From the NCBI GenBank assembly GCA_964356295.1, contig CAYHHE010000005.1, positions 1 to 54,224 of the forward strand: a stretch of 54,224 nucleotides of DNA, written 5' to 3'. The translations under genes and the position numbers were made by a program. Below are positions 1-9,522 of this stretch, piece after piece; positions within the stretch are counted from its first letter, which is position 1; each line of letters begins with the position of its first letter. The stretch is from CAVQGZ01 sp964356295. GTDB lineage: Bacteria > Actinomycetota > Actinomycetes > Jiangellales > Jiangellaceae. Below the pieces are notes generated by a model. That model was not told where the DNA came from. It saw nothing but the letters and a program-made list of their open reading frames with translations, and made no database searches.

Positions 1-392
1 TCGGCATGGAGGTCTTTCGCGCCTCCCCCCGCCAGGCCGACCTGATGATCGTGGCGGGCCGGGTCAGCCAGAAGATGGCGCCCATCCTGCGCCAGGTCTA
101 CGACCAGATGCCCAACCCCAAGTGGGTGATCTCGATGGGGGTGTGCGCGTCGTCGGGCGGGATGTTCAACAACTACGCCATCGTCCAGGGCGTGGACCAC
201 GTGGTGCCGGTGGACGTCTACCTGCCCGGCTGCCCACCGCGCCCGGAGATGCTGCTGGACGCGATCCTCACCCTGCACGACAAGATCCAGTCCACGCCGC
301 TCGGGGCGAACCGGGTGGCCGCCGAGGACGAGGCCGAGCAGCTGGCACTCACGGCCACCCCGACGATCGAGATGAGGGGGCTGCTGCGCTAG
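1..392 (+). CDS. nuoB: NADH-quinone oxidoreductase subunit B, 3' part (partial)
   Basis: This is the C-terminal part of the complex I subunit that holds Fe-S cluster N2, the last electron carrier before quinone. The gene begins before the window; the first complete codon is at position 3 and about 130 residues are visible. Two of the four N2 cysteines can be seen, in GVCASSGGMF and in LPGCPPRPE; the CC pair must lie upstream. The stop codon directly abuts the nuoC ATG with no spacer, as expected in a nuo operon. The short C-terminal tail after the conserved core is variable in this family. Identification is firm despite the truncation. Confidence 0.96.
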   Translation, partial: GMEVFRASPRQADLMIVAGRVSQKMAPILRQVYDQMPNPKWVISMGVCASSGGMFNNYAIVQGVDHVVPVDVYLPGCPPRPEMLLDAILTLHDKIQSTPLGANRVAAEDEAEQLALTATPTIEMRGLLR

Positions 393-1091
393 ATGACCGA
401 GCCCACCGACCCGGCAGGCCTGCCTGAGCAGGCCGTCCCGCAGCCGCTGCCGCCGCACCCCACCCACCGAGGCGCCTTCGGCGCGTACGGCCCGGGGGAT
501 ACCTCCGGGTACTCCGGCCTGGTCCGCCGGGTCGGCAACCCCGCCAACCTGCCGGCCGGCACACCGCGGCCGTTCGGCTCGTACTTCGACACCCTGGTCG
601 ACCGGCTCGAGGAGGCCGCGGTCGAGAAGGTGGTGGTCGACCGCGGCGAGCTCACCGTCTTCGTCTCCCGCGAGCGTCTGCTCGACACCGTCCGCACCCT
701 GCGCGACGACCCCGAGCTGCGCTTCGAGATGTGCCTTGGCGTCTCGGGCGTGCACTACCCGGACGAGCAGGGCCGCGAGCTGCACGCGGTGTACCCGCTG
801 CTCTCGCTCACCCACAACCGGCGTGTCCGACTCGAGGTCGTCGCGCCCGACGACGACCCGCACATCCCGTCCATCGTGTCGGTCTACCCGTCGAACAACT
901 GGCACGAGCGTGAGACGTGGGACTTCTTCGGTCTGGTCTTCGACGGCCACCCGGCGCTGACCCGCATCGAGATGCCTGATGACTGGCAGGGCCATCCGCA
1001 ACGCAAGGATTACCCGCTCGGCGGTGTCGAGGTGGAGTACAAGGGCGCCACCGTGCCGCCACCGGACGAGCGGAGGAGGTACAGCGCATGA
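393..1091 (+). CDS. nuoC: NADH-quinone oxidoreductase subunit C
   Basis: This is the 30 kDa-type hydrophilic subunit of the complex I connecting arm (232 aa). It has a proline-rich N-terminal extension of about 60 residues. The family signature follows late in the protein, with ERETWDFFG at about residue 170 and the conserved RIEMPDDW and KDYPLGG segments after it. The C-terminus is short and separate from NuoD, so this is not the fused NuoCD form. The ATG follows the nuoB stop immediately, and the gene ends with an ATGA overlap with nuoD, which suggests translational coupling. Confidence 0.96.
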   Translation: MTEPTDPAGLPEQAVPQPLPPHPTHRGAFGAYGPGDTSGYSGLVRRVGNPANLPAGTPRPFGSYFDTLVDRLEEAAVEKVVVDRGELTVFVSRERLLDTVRTLRDDPELRFEMCLGVSGVHYPDEQGRELHAVYPLLSLTHNRRVRLEVVAPDDDPHIPSIVSVYPSNNWHERETWDFFGLVFDGHPALTRIEMPDDWQGHPQRKDYPLGGVEVEYKGATVPPPDERRRYSA

Positions 1092-2425
1092 CCGACACGG
1101 AGTCCGACGTCACCTTCACCGCCGGCGTCCGGGAGACCACCGAGGGTCCGGTGTACACGGTCAGCGGCGAGGACTGGGACGCGATGACCGCCGAGATCGT
1201 CGGCAACGAGCGCGTCGTGGTGAACATGGGCCCGCAGCACCCCAGCACGCACGGCGTGCTGAGGCTGATCCTCGAGCTGGACGGGGAGACCGTCACCGAG
1301 GCCCGTGCCGGTGTCGGCTACCTGCACACCGGCATCGAGAAGAACATGGAGTACCGCACCTGGACCCAAGGCGTGACGTTCTGCACCCGCATGGACTACC
1401 TCTCCCCGTTCTTCAACGAGACCGCCTACGTGCTCGGCGTGGAGAAGCTGCTCGGCATCACCGACCAGGTCCCCGAACGTGCCTCGGTCATCCGCGTCAT
1501 GCTCATGGAGCTCAACCGCATCTCCTCCCACCTGGTCGCGCTCGCCACCGGCGGCATGGAGATCGGTGCCCTCACCGTCATGACGATCGGGTTCCGGGAG
1601 CGCGAGGTGCTGCTGCACCTGTTCGAGGACATCACCGGCCTGCGGATGAACCACGCCTTCGTCCGTCCCGGTGGGGTCGTCCAGGACCTCCCACCCGACG
1701 GCCTGGACAAGGTCCGTGAGGCCGTCGCCTGGTTGCGCCGGCACCTGCCGGAGTACGAGAAGTTCTGCAACGAGAACCCGGTCTTCCGCCGGCGCACGGT
1801 GGGCGTCGGGTACCTCGACCTGGTCGGCTGCATGGCGCTGGGAATGACCGGGCCGGTGCTGCGCTCCACCGGGCTGCCCTGGGACCTGCGCAAGACCCAG
1901 CCCTACTGCGGCTACGAGACCTACGAGTTCGACGTGCCGACCCGCGACACCGCCGACTCCTACGGGCGGTTCCGCATCCGCGTCGACGAGATGTGGCAGT
2001 CGCTGCGCATCGTCGAGCAGTGCCTGGAGCGCCTGGAGCAACCAGGCCCGGTGATGGTCGAGGACAAGAAGATCGCCTGGCCGGCGCAGCTGTCGATCGG
2101 CGCGGACGGCATGGGCAACTCCCCCGAGCACATCGCCAGGATCATGAGCCAGTCGATGGAGTCGCTCATCCACCACTTCAAGCTGGTGACCGAGGGGTTC
2201 AGCGTCCCGGCCGGGCAGGTCTACGTCCCCGTCGAGTCCCCCCGCGGCGAGCTCGGGGTGCACCTGGTCTCCGACGGCGGCACCCGCCCGTACCGGGCCC
2301 ACTTCCGAGACCCGTCGTTCAACAACCTGCAGGCCGTGCCCGCGATGACCGAGGGCGGCCAGGTGGCTGACGTCATCGTCGCGGTGGCCGGGATCGACCC
2401 GGTCATGGGTGGGGTGGACCGGTGA
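1088..2425 (+). CDS. nuoD: NADH-quinone oxidoreductase subunit D
   Basis: This is the 49 kDa-type subunit (445 aa) that forms the quinone-binding pocket together with NuoB. The start ATG overlaps the nuoC stop and has the purine-rich stretch GGAGGAGG just upstream. The conserved N-terminal segment NMGPQHPSTHG lies at about residue 45. The protein ends with the family tail DPVMGGVDR, where the usual form is VMGEVDR. A roughly 40-residue acidic N-terminal extension precedes the core. It overlaps nuoE by four bases. Confidence 0.97.
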   Translation: MTDTESDVTFTAGVRETTEGPVYTVSGEDWDAMTAEIVGNERVVVNMGPQHPSTHGVLRLILELDGETVTEARAGVGYLHTGIEKNMEYRTWTQGVTFCTRMDYLSPFFNETAYVLGVEKLLGITDQVPERASVIRVMLMELNRISSHLVALATGGMEIGALTVMTIGFREREVLLHLFEDITGLRMNHAFVRPGGVVQDLPPDGLDKVREAVAWLRRHLPEYEKFCNENPVFRRRTVGVGYLDLVGCMALGMTGPVLRSTGLPWDLRKTQPYCGYETYEFDVPTRDTADSYGRFRIRVDEMWQSLRIVEQCLERLEQPGPVMVEDKKIAWPAQLSIGADGMGNSPEHIARIMSQSMESLIHHFKLVTEGFSVPAGQVYVPVESPRGELGVHLVSDGGTRPYRAHFRDPSFNNLQAVPAMTEGGQVADVIVAVAGIDPVMGGVDR

Positions 2426-3078
2426 GCGAGCAGCCGGCGCCGACCGAGCAGATGCGCTCGGAGATGCGTGAGCTCATGGCGCGCTACCCCGTCCCCCGCA
2501 GCGCGCTGCTGCCGATGCTGCACCTCGTGCAGGCCTACCAGGGGTACGTCACCCCCGCGGGTATCGAGATGTGCGCCGAGGAGCTCGGCCTGACGACGGC
2601 CGAGGTCGCCGCGGTGGCCACCTTCTACACCATGTACAAGCGCCACCCCGTGGGGCGTTACCACGTCGGGGTGTGCACCAACACGCTGTGCGCGGTCATG
2701 GGCGGGGACGCGATCTGGCGTCGGGTCAGCGACCACCTCGGCATCGGCCACGACGAGGTCAGCGAGGACGGGCAGGTCAGCCTCGAGCGTGTCGAGTGCA
2801 ACGCCGCCTGCGACTACGCCCCGGTGGTCATGGTCAACTGGGAGTTCATGGACCGCCAGACCCCCGACAGCGCGGTGGCTCTGGTGGACGCCCTGAGCAG
2901 TGGCCAGGAGGTGCACTCCACCCGGGGGGCGCGCATCGTCACCTTCGCCGAGGCGCAGCGGGTCATCGCCGGGTTCTCCGACGGCCTGGCCGACCAGGGA
3001 CCCACGGCCGGCCCGGCGTCGCTGCGCGGGCTGGCGCTGGCCCGCGGCCGTGACGCCGACGAGGAGGAGACGTCATGA
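2422..3078 (+). CDS. nuoE: NADH-quinone oxidoreductase subunit E
   Basis: This is the 24 kDa-type peripheral subunit with a thioredoxin-like fold that carries the [2Fe-2S] cluster N1a. The four ligands are visible in CTNTLC (about residue 92) and CNAACD (about residue 132). At 218 aa it is longer than the usual 160-180; the extra 40 or so C-terminal residues are low-complexity and acidic. The GTG start overlaps the nuoD stop, and the stop overlaps the nuoF ATG. Confidence 0.95.
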   Translation: MSEQPAPTEQMRSEMRELMARYPVPRSALLPMLHLVQAYQGYVTPAGIEMCAEELGLTTAEVAAVATFYTMYKRHPVGRYHVGVCTNTLCAVMGGDAIWRRVSDHLGIGHDEVSEDGQVSLERVECNAACDYAPVVMVNWEFMDRQTPDSAVALVDALSSGQEVHSTRGARIVTFAEAQRVIAGFSDGLADQGPTAGPASLRGLALARGRDADEEETS

Positions 3079-4400
3079 GCAAACCGGTGCACCGGCTGCT
3101 GCCGGTCCTCTCCGCGCACTGGGACGAGCCCGACGCGTTCACCCTGGCCGGGTACGAGCGGGTCGGCGGCTACCGTGCCGCCCGGGAGGCCCTGGGTCGC
3201 ACGCCCAAGGACCTCATCGAGGCCGTGCGGGACGCCGGGCTGCGCGGCCGCGGCGGCGCAGGGTTCCCCACCGGGCTGAAGTGGGGGTTCATCCCCACCG
3301 ACAGCCCGAGACCGACCTACCTCGTGGTCAACGCAGACGAGTCCGAGCCCGGCACGTGCAAGGACATCCCGTTGATGATGGCCACCCCGCACACCCTGGT
3401 GGAAGGCATCATCATCTCCTCCTACGCCATCGGGGCCCACCGGGCCTTCATCTACGTGCGCGGCGAGGTGCTGCACGTGATCCGCCGGCTGCGCGCCGCG
3501 GTCGAGGAGGCCTACCAGGCCGGGTACCTCGGATCTTCCATCTTCGGCACCGACTACGACCTGGATGTCGTCGTGCACGCCGGCGCCGGCGCCTACATCT
3601 GCGGGGAGGAGACCGCGTTGCTGGACTCCTTGGAGGGCCGCCGGGGCCAGCCCCGGCTGCGGCCCCCGTTCCCCGCGGTCGCCGGCCTCTACGCCAGCCC
3701 CACGGTGATCAACAACGTGGAGTCCATCGCGAGCGTCCCGGCGATCGTCCGGTTCGGCCGGGACTGGTTCCGCTCGCTGGGCACGGCCAAGTCGCCCGGC
3801 TTCACCCTGTACTCGCTGTCCGGTCATGTCGCGCACCCCGGCCAGTACGAGGCGCCGCTGGGAGTCACCCTCCGCGAGCTGCTCGAGCTGGCCGGCGGGG
3901 TGCGGGAAGGGCACGAGCTGAAGTTCTGGACCCCGGGCGGGTCCAGCACCCCGATCCTGACCGCGGAGCACTGCGACGTCCCGCTGGACTACGAGGGCAT
4001 GGCCGGAGTCGGCTCCATGCTCGGCACCAAGGCCCTGCAGGTCTTCGACGAGACCACCTCGGTGGTCCGCACCACGCTGCGCTGGGTGGAGTTCTACAAG
4101 CACGAGTCCTGCGGCAAGTGCACCCCGTGCCGGGAGGGCAACTGGTGGCTGGTGCAGATCCTTCGTCGGCTCGAGGCCGGACAGGGCGATCCCGGCGACA
4201 TCGACACGCTGCTCGACCTGTGCGACAACATCGCCGGACGGTCCTTCTGCGCCCTGGCCGACGGCACGTCGGCCTGTGTGACCAGCGCCCTGCGGCACTT
4301 CCGCGCCGAGTTCGAGGCCGGCACCCACACCCCGGCCTGGGAGCTGTTCCCCTACGAGCGGTCGGCGATCGTCCCGATCGCGCAGGCAGTGGCCTCGTGA
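3075..4400 (+). CDS. nuoF: NADH-quinone oxidoreductase subunit F
   Basis: This is the NADH- and FMN-binding subunit (441 aa) where electrons enter complex I. The glycine-rich NADH/FMN motif GRGGAGFPTGLKW is at about residue 57. The N3 [4Fe-4S] ligands are CGKCTPC at about residue 350 and the later cysteine in SFCALADG. An SD-like GAGGAGG lies 7-8 bases before the ATG. It sits between nuoE and nuoG with four-base overlaps on both sides and has the normal family length. Confidence 0.97.
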   Translation: MSKPVHRLLPVLSAHWDEPDAFTLAGYERVGGYRAAREALGRTPKDLIEAVRDAGLRGRGGAGFPTGLKWGFIPTDSPRPTYLVVNADESEPGTCKDIPLMMATPHTLVEGIIISSYAIGAHRAFIYVRGEVLHVIRRLRAAVEEAYQAGYLGSSIFGTDYDLDVVVHAGAGAYICGEETALLDSLEGRRGQPRLRPPFPAVAGLYASPTVINNVESIASVPAIVRFGRDWFRSLGTAKSPGFTLYSLSGHVAHPGQYEAPLGVTLRELLELAGGVREGHELKFWTPGGSSTPILTAEHCDVPLDYEGMAGVGSMLGTKALQVFDETTSVVRTTLRWVEFYKHESCGKCTPCREGNWWLVQILRRLEAGQGDPGDIDTLLDLCDNIAGRSFCALADGTSACVTSALRHFRAEFEAGTHTPAWELFPYERSAIVPIAQAVAS

Positions 4401-6781
4401 GCGACGTCGTCGAGCTCGTCACCGTCACCATCGACGGCTACCAGGTCAGCGTGCCGCCGGGCACGCTGGTCATCCGTGCCGCCGAGCAGCTGGGCATCGC
4501 GATCCCGAGGTTCTGCGACCACCCACTGCTGGACCCGGTCGGCGCGTGCCGGCAGTGCCTGGTGGAGATCGGCACCCCGGACCGCGAGGGCGCGCTGCGC
4601 TGGATGTCCAAGCCGCAGGCCTCCTGCACCATCCCGGTCTCCCCGGGCATGCACGTGCGCACCCAGCTGACCTCGGCGGTGGCCGACAAGGCCCAGCAGG
4701 GGATCATGGAGTTCCTGCTGCTCAACCACCCACTGGACTGCCCCGTCTGCGACAAGGGTGGGGAGTGCCCGCTGCAGAACCAGGCGATGAGCAACGGCCG
4801 GCCCGAGGCCCGCTTCGACGGCGTCAAACGCACCTACCCCAAGCCGATCGCGATCAGCAGCCAGGTGCTGCTGGACCGGGAGCGCTGCGTGCTGTGCGCC
4901 CGGTGCACCCGGTTCTCCAACCAGGTCGCCGGCGACCCGTTCATCGAGCTGCTCGAGCGTGGCGACCTCCAGCAGGTCGGGATCTACTCCGATCAGCCGT
5001 TCGAGAGCTACTTCTCCGGCAACACCATCCAGATCTGCCCGGTGGGCGCGCTCACCAGCGCCACGTACCGCTTCCGGGCCCGGCCCTTCGACCTGGTCTC
5101 CACCCCGAGCGCCTGCGAGCACTGTGCGTCCGGCTGTGCCCTGCGCACCGACCACCGGCGCAACCAGGTGACGCGTCGGCTTGCCGGTGAGGACCCCGAG
5201 GTGAACCAGGAGTGGAACTGTGACAAGGGCCGGTTCGCCTTCACCTACGCCACCGCCGCCGACCGGCTGACCCACCCGATGGTCCGTGGCGCGGACGGTG
5301 ACCTCGAGCCGGCGTCCTGGCCGCAGGCCCTTCGGGCCGCCGCCGACGGGTTGCGCCGGGCCGGCGCCGCCGGGGTGATCGTCGGTGGCCGGATGACCCT
5401 CGAGGACGCCTACGCCTACGCCAAGTTCGCCCGCGTCGCCCTGGGCACGAACAACGTCGACTTCCGGTTCCGCCAGCACAGCGAGGAGGAGGCGGCCTTC
5501 CTCGCCGCCGCCGTCGCGGGCACGTCCCTTGGCGTCACCTACCGCGACCTCGACGCCGCGCCCGCGGTCCTGCTGGTGGCCTTCGAGCCCGAGGACGAGT
5601 CCCCCATCGTCTACCTGCGGCTTCGCCGCGCGGTGCGGCGTCGCCGCACTCGGGTCACCACCCTGGCGCCGCTGTCCAGCCGCGGCAGCCAGAAGCTGTC
5701 GGCAACCGTCGTCCTCACCGCGCCCGGGTCCGAGGCCGACGTCCTGGACAGCCTCCCGGCGCAGCTCGTGCAGGACCTGGGCGAACCGGGCTCGGTGATC
5801 CTGGCCGGCGAGCGGCTCGCCGGCGCCCGGGGCGGGTTCTCCGCCCTCGCGCGTCTGGCGGCCGCCACCGGCGCCCGCGTCGCCTGGGTGCCCCGGCGGG
5901 CCGGCGAGCGGGGGGCGCTGGAGGCCGGCGCCTTCCCCAGCCTGCTGCCCGGCGGACGTCCGGTGTCCGACGCCGCCGCCCGCGTGGACGTCGCAGCGGC
6001 CTGGGGCGTGCCGTCGCTGCCCACCGAGCCGGGGATGAGCACCGGGCAGATGCTCGCCGCCGCCGCCAACGGCACCCTCGGCGCGCTGCTGCTCGGCGGG
6101 GTCGAGGCCCTCGACCTGCCCGAGTCGTCGATGCTGCCCGAGGCGGCCGCCCGCGCCTTCACCGTCAGCCTCGAGCTTCGCGCCAGCGACGTCCACCAGC
6201 ACGCCGACGTCGTCCTGCCCGTCGCCGCGACGGCGGAGAAGGCAGGCACGTTCGTGGACTGGGAGGGCCGGCCACGCAGCTTCGCCGCGGCACTGTCGGC
6301 CACCCACCGGCCCGACGCCTGGGCGCTGGAAGCGATCGCCGACCAGCTGGGTCACCGTCTCGGCGTGGCCGACGTCGAAGCGACCCGCCACGAGGTCGAC
6401 GAGCTCGGCCGGTGGGACGGAGCGACCCTGCCTGCGCCGAGCACCCCCAGCCCCGAGGTCCCCTCCCACGTGCGACTGTCGTGCTGGCGGCTGTTGCTCG
6501 ACCTCGGTCGCGGCCAGGACGAGGAGCCGAACCTCGCCGGGACTGCGCAGCGGCCGGTGGCCAGGCTATCCGCGGCGACCGCCGAGAGCATCGGCGTCAA
6601 GGACGGGGACCCGCTGCTCGTCCGGGGCCGGTCGGGCACCATCACCTTGCCGTGCTCGGTCATCGACATGGTCGACGACGTGGTCTGGGTCCCGATGAAC
6701 TCCCCCGGCAGCCAGGTCCACCGTGACCTCGGCGTCACCAACGGCGGACCCGTCTCGCTGTCGCCAGGAGGTGCGCGATGA
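4397..6781 (+). CDS. nuoG: NADH-quinone oxidoreductase subunit G
   Basis: This is the large iron-sulfur subunit (794 aa). In order it contains an N-terminal plant-ferredoxin-like [2Fe-2S] domain with cysteines in CDHPLLDPVGACRQC, the His-Cys N5 motif HPLDCPVCDKGGEC, the N4 ligands in CVLCARC and CPVGAL, and a C-terminal molybdopterin-oxidoreductase-like domain. That domain starts with an extra cluster site, CEHCASGC followed by NCDKG, which corresponds to the N7 cluster kept only in some bacteria. The GTG at 4397 was chosen because it overlaps the nuoF stop and yields the canonical N-terminus. A longer in-frame ORF upstream lies inside nuoF and is not real. Confidence 0.95.
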   Translation: MSDVVELVTVTIDGYQVSVPPGTLVIRAAEQLGIAIPRFCDHPLLDPVGACRQCLVEIGTPDREGALRWMSKPQASCTIPVSPGMHVRTQLTSAVADKAQQGIMEFLLLNHPLDCPVCDKGGECPLQNQAMSNGRPEARFDGVKRTYPKPIAISSQVLLDRERCVLCARCTRFSNQVAGDPFIELLERGDLQQVGIYSDQPFESYFSGNTIQICPVGALTSATYRFRARPFDLVSTPSACEHCASGCALRTDHRRNQVTRRLAGEDPEVNQEWNCDKGRFAFTYATAADRLTHPMVRGADGDLEPASWPQALRAAADGLRRAGAAGVIVGGRMTLEDAYAYAKFARVALGTNNVDFRFRQHSEEEAAFLAAAVAGTSLGVTYRDLDAAPAVLLVAFEPEDESPIVYLRLRRAVRRRRTRVTTLAPLSSRGSQKLSATVVLTAPGSEADVLDSLPAQLVQDLGEPGSVILAGERLAGARGGFSALARLAAATGARVAWVPRRAGERGALEAGAFPSLLPGGRPVSDAAARVDVAAAWGVPSLPTEPGMSTGQMLAAAANGTLGALLLGGVEALDLPESSMLPEAAARAFTVSLELRASDVHQHADVVLPVAATAEKAGTFVDWEGRPRSFAAALSATHRPDAWALEAIADQLGHRLGVADVEATRHEVDELGRWDGATLPAPSTPSPEVPSHVRLSCWRLLLDLGRGQDEEPNLAGTAQRPVARLSAATAESIGVKDGDPLLVRGRSGTITLPCSVIDMVDDVVWVPMNSPGSQVHRDLGVTNGGPVSLSPGGAR

Positions 6782-7983
6782 CCCCCGAGGAGATCCCCGG
6801 TTTCGGCACCGACCCGTGGTGGGTGATCGCCCTGAAGGTGCTGTTCATCTTCGTGCTGCTGGTGGTGTTCACCCTGTTCAACGTGTGGGCCGAACGCCGG
6901 GTGGTGGCCCGTATGCAGCACCGCGTCGGGCCGAACCGGGTCGGCCCCTTCGGCCTGCTGCAGAGCCTGGCCGACGGCATCAAGCTGGCGCTGAAGGAGG
7001 ACGTCGTCCCGCGCAACGCCGACACCGTGGTGTTCTGGCTGGCACCGGTGATCTCCACCGTGACCGCCTTCCTCACCTTCGCGGTGATCCCGATGGCAGG
7101 TGAGGTGAGCCTCTTCGGGGTCACCACGCCCCTGCAGCTGACCGACATGTCGGTGGCGGTCCTCTACGTGCTGGCCGTGACCTCGATCGGCGTGTACGGA
7201 CTCGTCCTGGCCGGCTGGTCCTCGGGGTCCACCTACCCCCTGCTGGGTGGGCTGCGCTCATCGGCGCAGGTCATCTCCTACGAGATCGGCATGGGCCTCT
7301 CGCTGGTCCCGGTGTTCCTCTACGCAGGGACGATGTCGACCAGCGGCATCGTCGCCGCGCAGCAGCCGCTGTGGTTTGCGGTCGCGCTGGTGCCCTCGTT
7401 CCTGGTCTTCGCCGTCTCCATGGTCGGGGAGACCAACCGTGCCCCCTTCGACCTGCCCGAGGCCGAGGGCGAGCTGGTGGGCGGGTTCCACACCGAGTAC
7501 TCCTCGCTGAAGTTCGCGTTGTTCTTCCTCGCCGAGTACATCGCCATGGTGAACGTCTCCGCGTTGGCCGTCACGGTGTTCCTGGGCGGGTGGAGCGCCC
7601 CGTTCGGGCTCCCCGACGGCGGGTGGATCGGGTTCGGCTGGTTCCTGCTCAAGGTCCTGGCGCTGCTGTTCGTGTTCGTGTGGCTGCGCGGCAGCCTGCC
7701 CCGGCTGCGCTACGACCAGTTCATGGCCCTGGGGTGGAAGGTCCTCATCCCGGTCTCGCTGGTCTGGATCGTCCTCGTGGCCGGTCTGCGGCTGGCCAGC
7801 GCCGAGCTGCCCCGGACCCAGCTCATCATCGCATTCGCCGGCGTGGCCGTCGGGATGCTCATCCTCAGCCTGCTGCCCTGGAGCCGTCGCGGCAGATCCC
7901 CGGAGGGGGAGCACCCCACCGAGCAGGCCGCTGGCTACCCTGTTCCGCCGTTGCCGGGCGTCGAGGAGGATCAGCGTGCCTAG
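6778..7983 (+). CDS. nuoH: NADH-quinone oxidoreductase subunit H
   Basis: This is the membrane subunit at the junction of the peripheral and membrane arms, which lines the quinone tunnel (401 aa, about eight membrane segments). Conserved family elements include RVGPNRVGPFG near residue 48 and the acidic loop ETNRAPFDLPEAEGEL near residue 218. The last 35 or so residues form a charged, proline-rich cytoplasmic tail. AGGAGG lies just before the ATG, which overlaps the nuoG stop. Confidence 0.97.
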   Translation: MTPEEIPGFGTDPWWVIALKVLFIFVLLVVFTLFNVWAERRVVARMQHRVGPNRVGPFGLLQSLADGIKLALKEDVVPRNADTVVFWLAPVISTVTAFLTFAVIPMAGEVSLFGVTTPLQLTDMSVAVLYVLAVTSIGVYGLVLAGWSSGSTYPLLGGLRSSAQVISYEIGMGLSLVPVFLYAGTMSTSGIVAAQQPLWFAVALVPSFLVFAVSMVGETNRAPFDLPEAEGELVGGFHTEYSSLKFALFFLAEYIAMVNVSALAVTVFLGGWSAPFGLPDGGWIGFGWFLLKVLALLFVFVWLRGSLPRLRYDQFMALGWKVLIPVSLVWIVLVAGLRLASAELPRTQLIIAFAGVAVGMLILSLLPWSRRGRSPEGEHPTEQAAGYPVPPLPGVEEDQRA

Positions 7984-8479
7984 GTTCCTCGACCCTGTCG
8001 CAGGGTTCGGCGTCACCTTCTCCACGATGTTCCGCAAGGTGGTCACCGAGTCCTACCCCGAGCAGAAGGTCCCGACCGCCCCGCGGTTCCACGGCCGGCA
8101 CCAGCTCAACCGATGGCCGGACGGCCTGGAGAAGTGCGTGGGTTGCGAGCTGTGCGCCTGGGCCTGCCCGGCCGACGCGATCCTCGTCGAAGGGGCACCC
8201 AACACCGACGAGGAGCGGTACTCCCCCGGGGAGCGCTACGGCCGCGTCTACCAGATCAACTACCTGCGCTGCATCTTCTGCGGCCTGTGCATCGAGGCCT
8301 GCCCCACCCGGGCGTTGACCATGACCAACGACTACGAGCTGGCGGACACCAGCCGGGAGAGCCTCATCTACGAGAAGCAGGACCTGCTCGCGCCCCTGCT
8401 GCCGGGGATGGAGCAGCCGCCGCATCCGATGCGGCTGGGGGAGACGGAGAAGGACTACTACCAGGGTGGTGTGCCGTGA
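7976..8479 (+). CDS. nuoI: NADH-quinone oxidoreductase subunit I
   Basis: This is the two-[4Fe-4S] ferredoxin-like subunit (167 aa) that holds clusters N6a and N6b and passes electrons to NuoB. Both CxxCxxCxxxCP motifs are intact: CVGCELCAWACP at about residue 56 and CIFCGLCIEACP at about residue 100. The GTG start lies eight bases inside the end of nuoH and is preceded by GAGGAGG. Its stop overlaps the nuoJ start. Confidence 0.96.
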   Translation: MPRFLDPVAGFGVTFSTMFRKVVTESYPEQKVPTAPRFHGRHQLNRWPDGLEKCVGCELCAWACPADAILVEGAPNTDEERYSPGERYGRVYQINYLRCIFCGLCIEACPTRALTMTNDYELADTSRESLIYEKQDLLAPLLPGMEQPPHPMRLGETEKDYYQGGVP

Positions 8480-9222
8480 CCGGGGAGGCCTGGACCTTCT
8501 GGATCGTGGCCCCTCTGACGGTCCTCGGCGGGCTCGGGCTGGTGGCCTCCCGCAAGGCCGTCCACTCGGCGTTGTGGCTGGCGGTGACGATGATCGGGCT
8601 GGCCGTGCTCTACATCGCGCAGGACGCGCCCTTCCTCGGGGTGGTGCAGGTGATCGTGTACACCGGCGCGGTCATGATGCTCTTCCTCTTCGTGATCATG
8701 CTCGTCGGTGTCGACGCCTCGGACTCCCTGATCGAGACGCTGCGCGGTCAGCGGGTGGCCGGTGTGCTGGCCGGGGTGGGCTTCGCGGTCGTGCTGATCT
8801 CGGCGGTGTCCCGGGCAGTGCTGCCCGAGCCGGTGGACGCCGCGACGCTGTCCCCGATCGGCAATGTCGAAGGGCTCGCCGAGCTGATCTTCGCGGACTA
8901 CCTGTTCGCCTTCGAGCTCACCAGCGCCCTGCTCATCACGGCCGCCGTCGGCGCTCTCGTGCTGACGCTGCAGCCTCGCGCCCGGCGCCGAAAGACCCAG
9001 CGTGACCTGGCCATCGAGCGGTTCCGGCCCGTCGACGGCGACTTCAGCGCGGCGGCCGGTCTCCCGACGCCCGGGGTGCTGGCCCGGCACAACGCGGTGG
9101 GCACCCCGGCTCTCCTGCCGGACGGCACCCCGAGCGAGGCGTCCTACTCCCGGGTGCTGCAGGCCCGACAGTCCCTGGCGTCGCCGGCGCAGGAGTCCGA
9201 TGAGAGCGAGCCCGAGCGGTGA
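8476..9222 (+). CDS. nuoJ: NADH-quinone oxidoreductase subunit J
   Basis: This is a hydrophobic proton-channel-associated subunit (248 aa) with five membrane segments in roughly the first 165 residues. The conserved helix 3 appears as QVIVYTGAVMMLFLFVIML. The 80-residue hydrophilic C-terminal tail is longer than in E. coli and is typical of actinobacterial NuoJ. The GTG at 8476 was chosen because it overlaps the nuoI stop; the longer in-frame ORF upstream is a shadow of nuoI. Confidence 0.94.
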   Translation: MTGEAWTFWIVAPLTVLGGLGLVASRKAVHSALWLAVTMIGLAVLYIAQDAPFLGVVQVIVYTGAVMMLFLFVIMLVGVDASDSLIETLRGQRVAGVLAGVGFAVVLISAVSRAVLPEPVDAATLSPIGNVEGLAELIFADYLFAFELTSALLITAAVGALVLTLQPRARRRKTQRDLAIERFRPVDGDFSAAAGLPTPGVLARHNAVGTPALLPDGTPSEASYSRVLQARQSLASPAQESDESEPER

Positions 9223-9518
9223 GTACCGGGAGCTACGTCGTGCTGTCGGCGATCCTCTTCAGCATCGGGGCGGTCGGCGTCCTGCTGCGCCGCAACGCCC
9301 TGGTGGTCTTCATGTGCGTCGAGCTCATGCTGAACTCCGCCAACCTGGCGTTCGTCGCCTTCGCCCGTGCCAACGGGACGCTGGACGGACAGGTGACCGC
9401 ATTCTTCGTGATGGTCGTGGCCGCCGCCGAGGTCGTCGTCGGGCTGGCGATCATCATGATGATCTACCGCAGCAGGCGCACGGCCTCGGTCGACGACGCC
9501 AGCCTGCTGAAGCTGTGA
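9219..9518 (+). CDS. nuoK: NADH-quinone oxidoreductase subunit K
   Basis: This is a small three-helix antiporter-like subunit (99 aa, the normal size). The two conserved membrane glutamates of the family lie in FMCVELMLNSANL (about residue 34) and AAAEVVVGLA (about residue 70). The GTG overlaps the nuoJ stop. Four bases separate it from nuoL. Confidence 0.96.
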   Translation: MSTGSYVVLSAILFSIGAVGVLLRRNALVVFMCVELMLNSANLAFVAFARANGTLDGQVTAFFVMVVAAAEVVVGLAIIMMIYRSRRTASVDDASLLKL

Positions 9519-9522
9519 CGCG

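Noticed and set aside
2814..4328. Minus-strand open frame of 504 codons opposite nuoF
   Set aside because: High GC content produces long antisense frames with His/Gly/Val/Arg bias. It shows no motif and lies fully inside a conserved gene. The same applies to the frames at 4352-6469, 11364-12761, 12653-14095 and 19257-20690 on the minus strand.
2900..4396. A 1293-codon open frame on the plus strand that starts inside nuoE
   Set aside because: Its first 499 codons are an out-of-frame shadow of nuoE/nuoF, rich in Arg, Pro and Gly. Only the part from GTG 4397 (nuoG) has family motifs.
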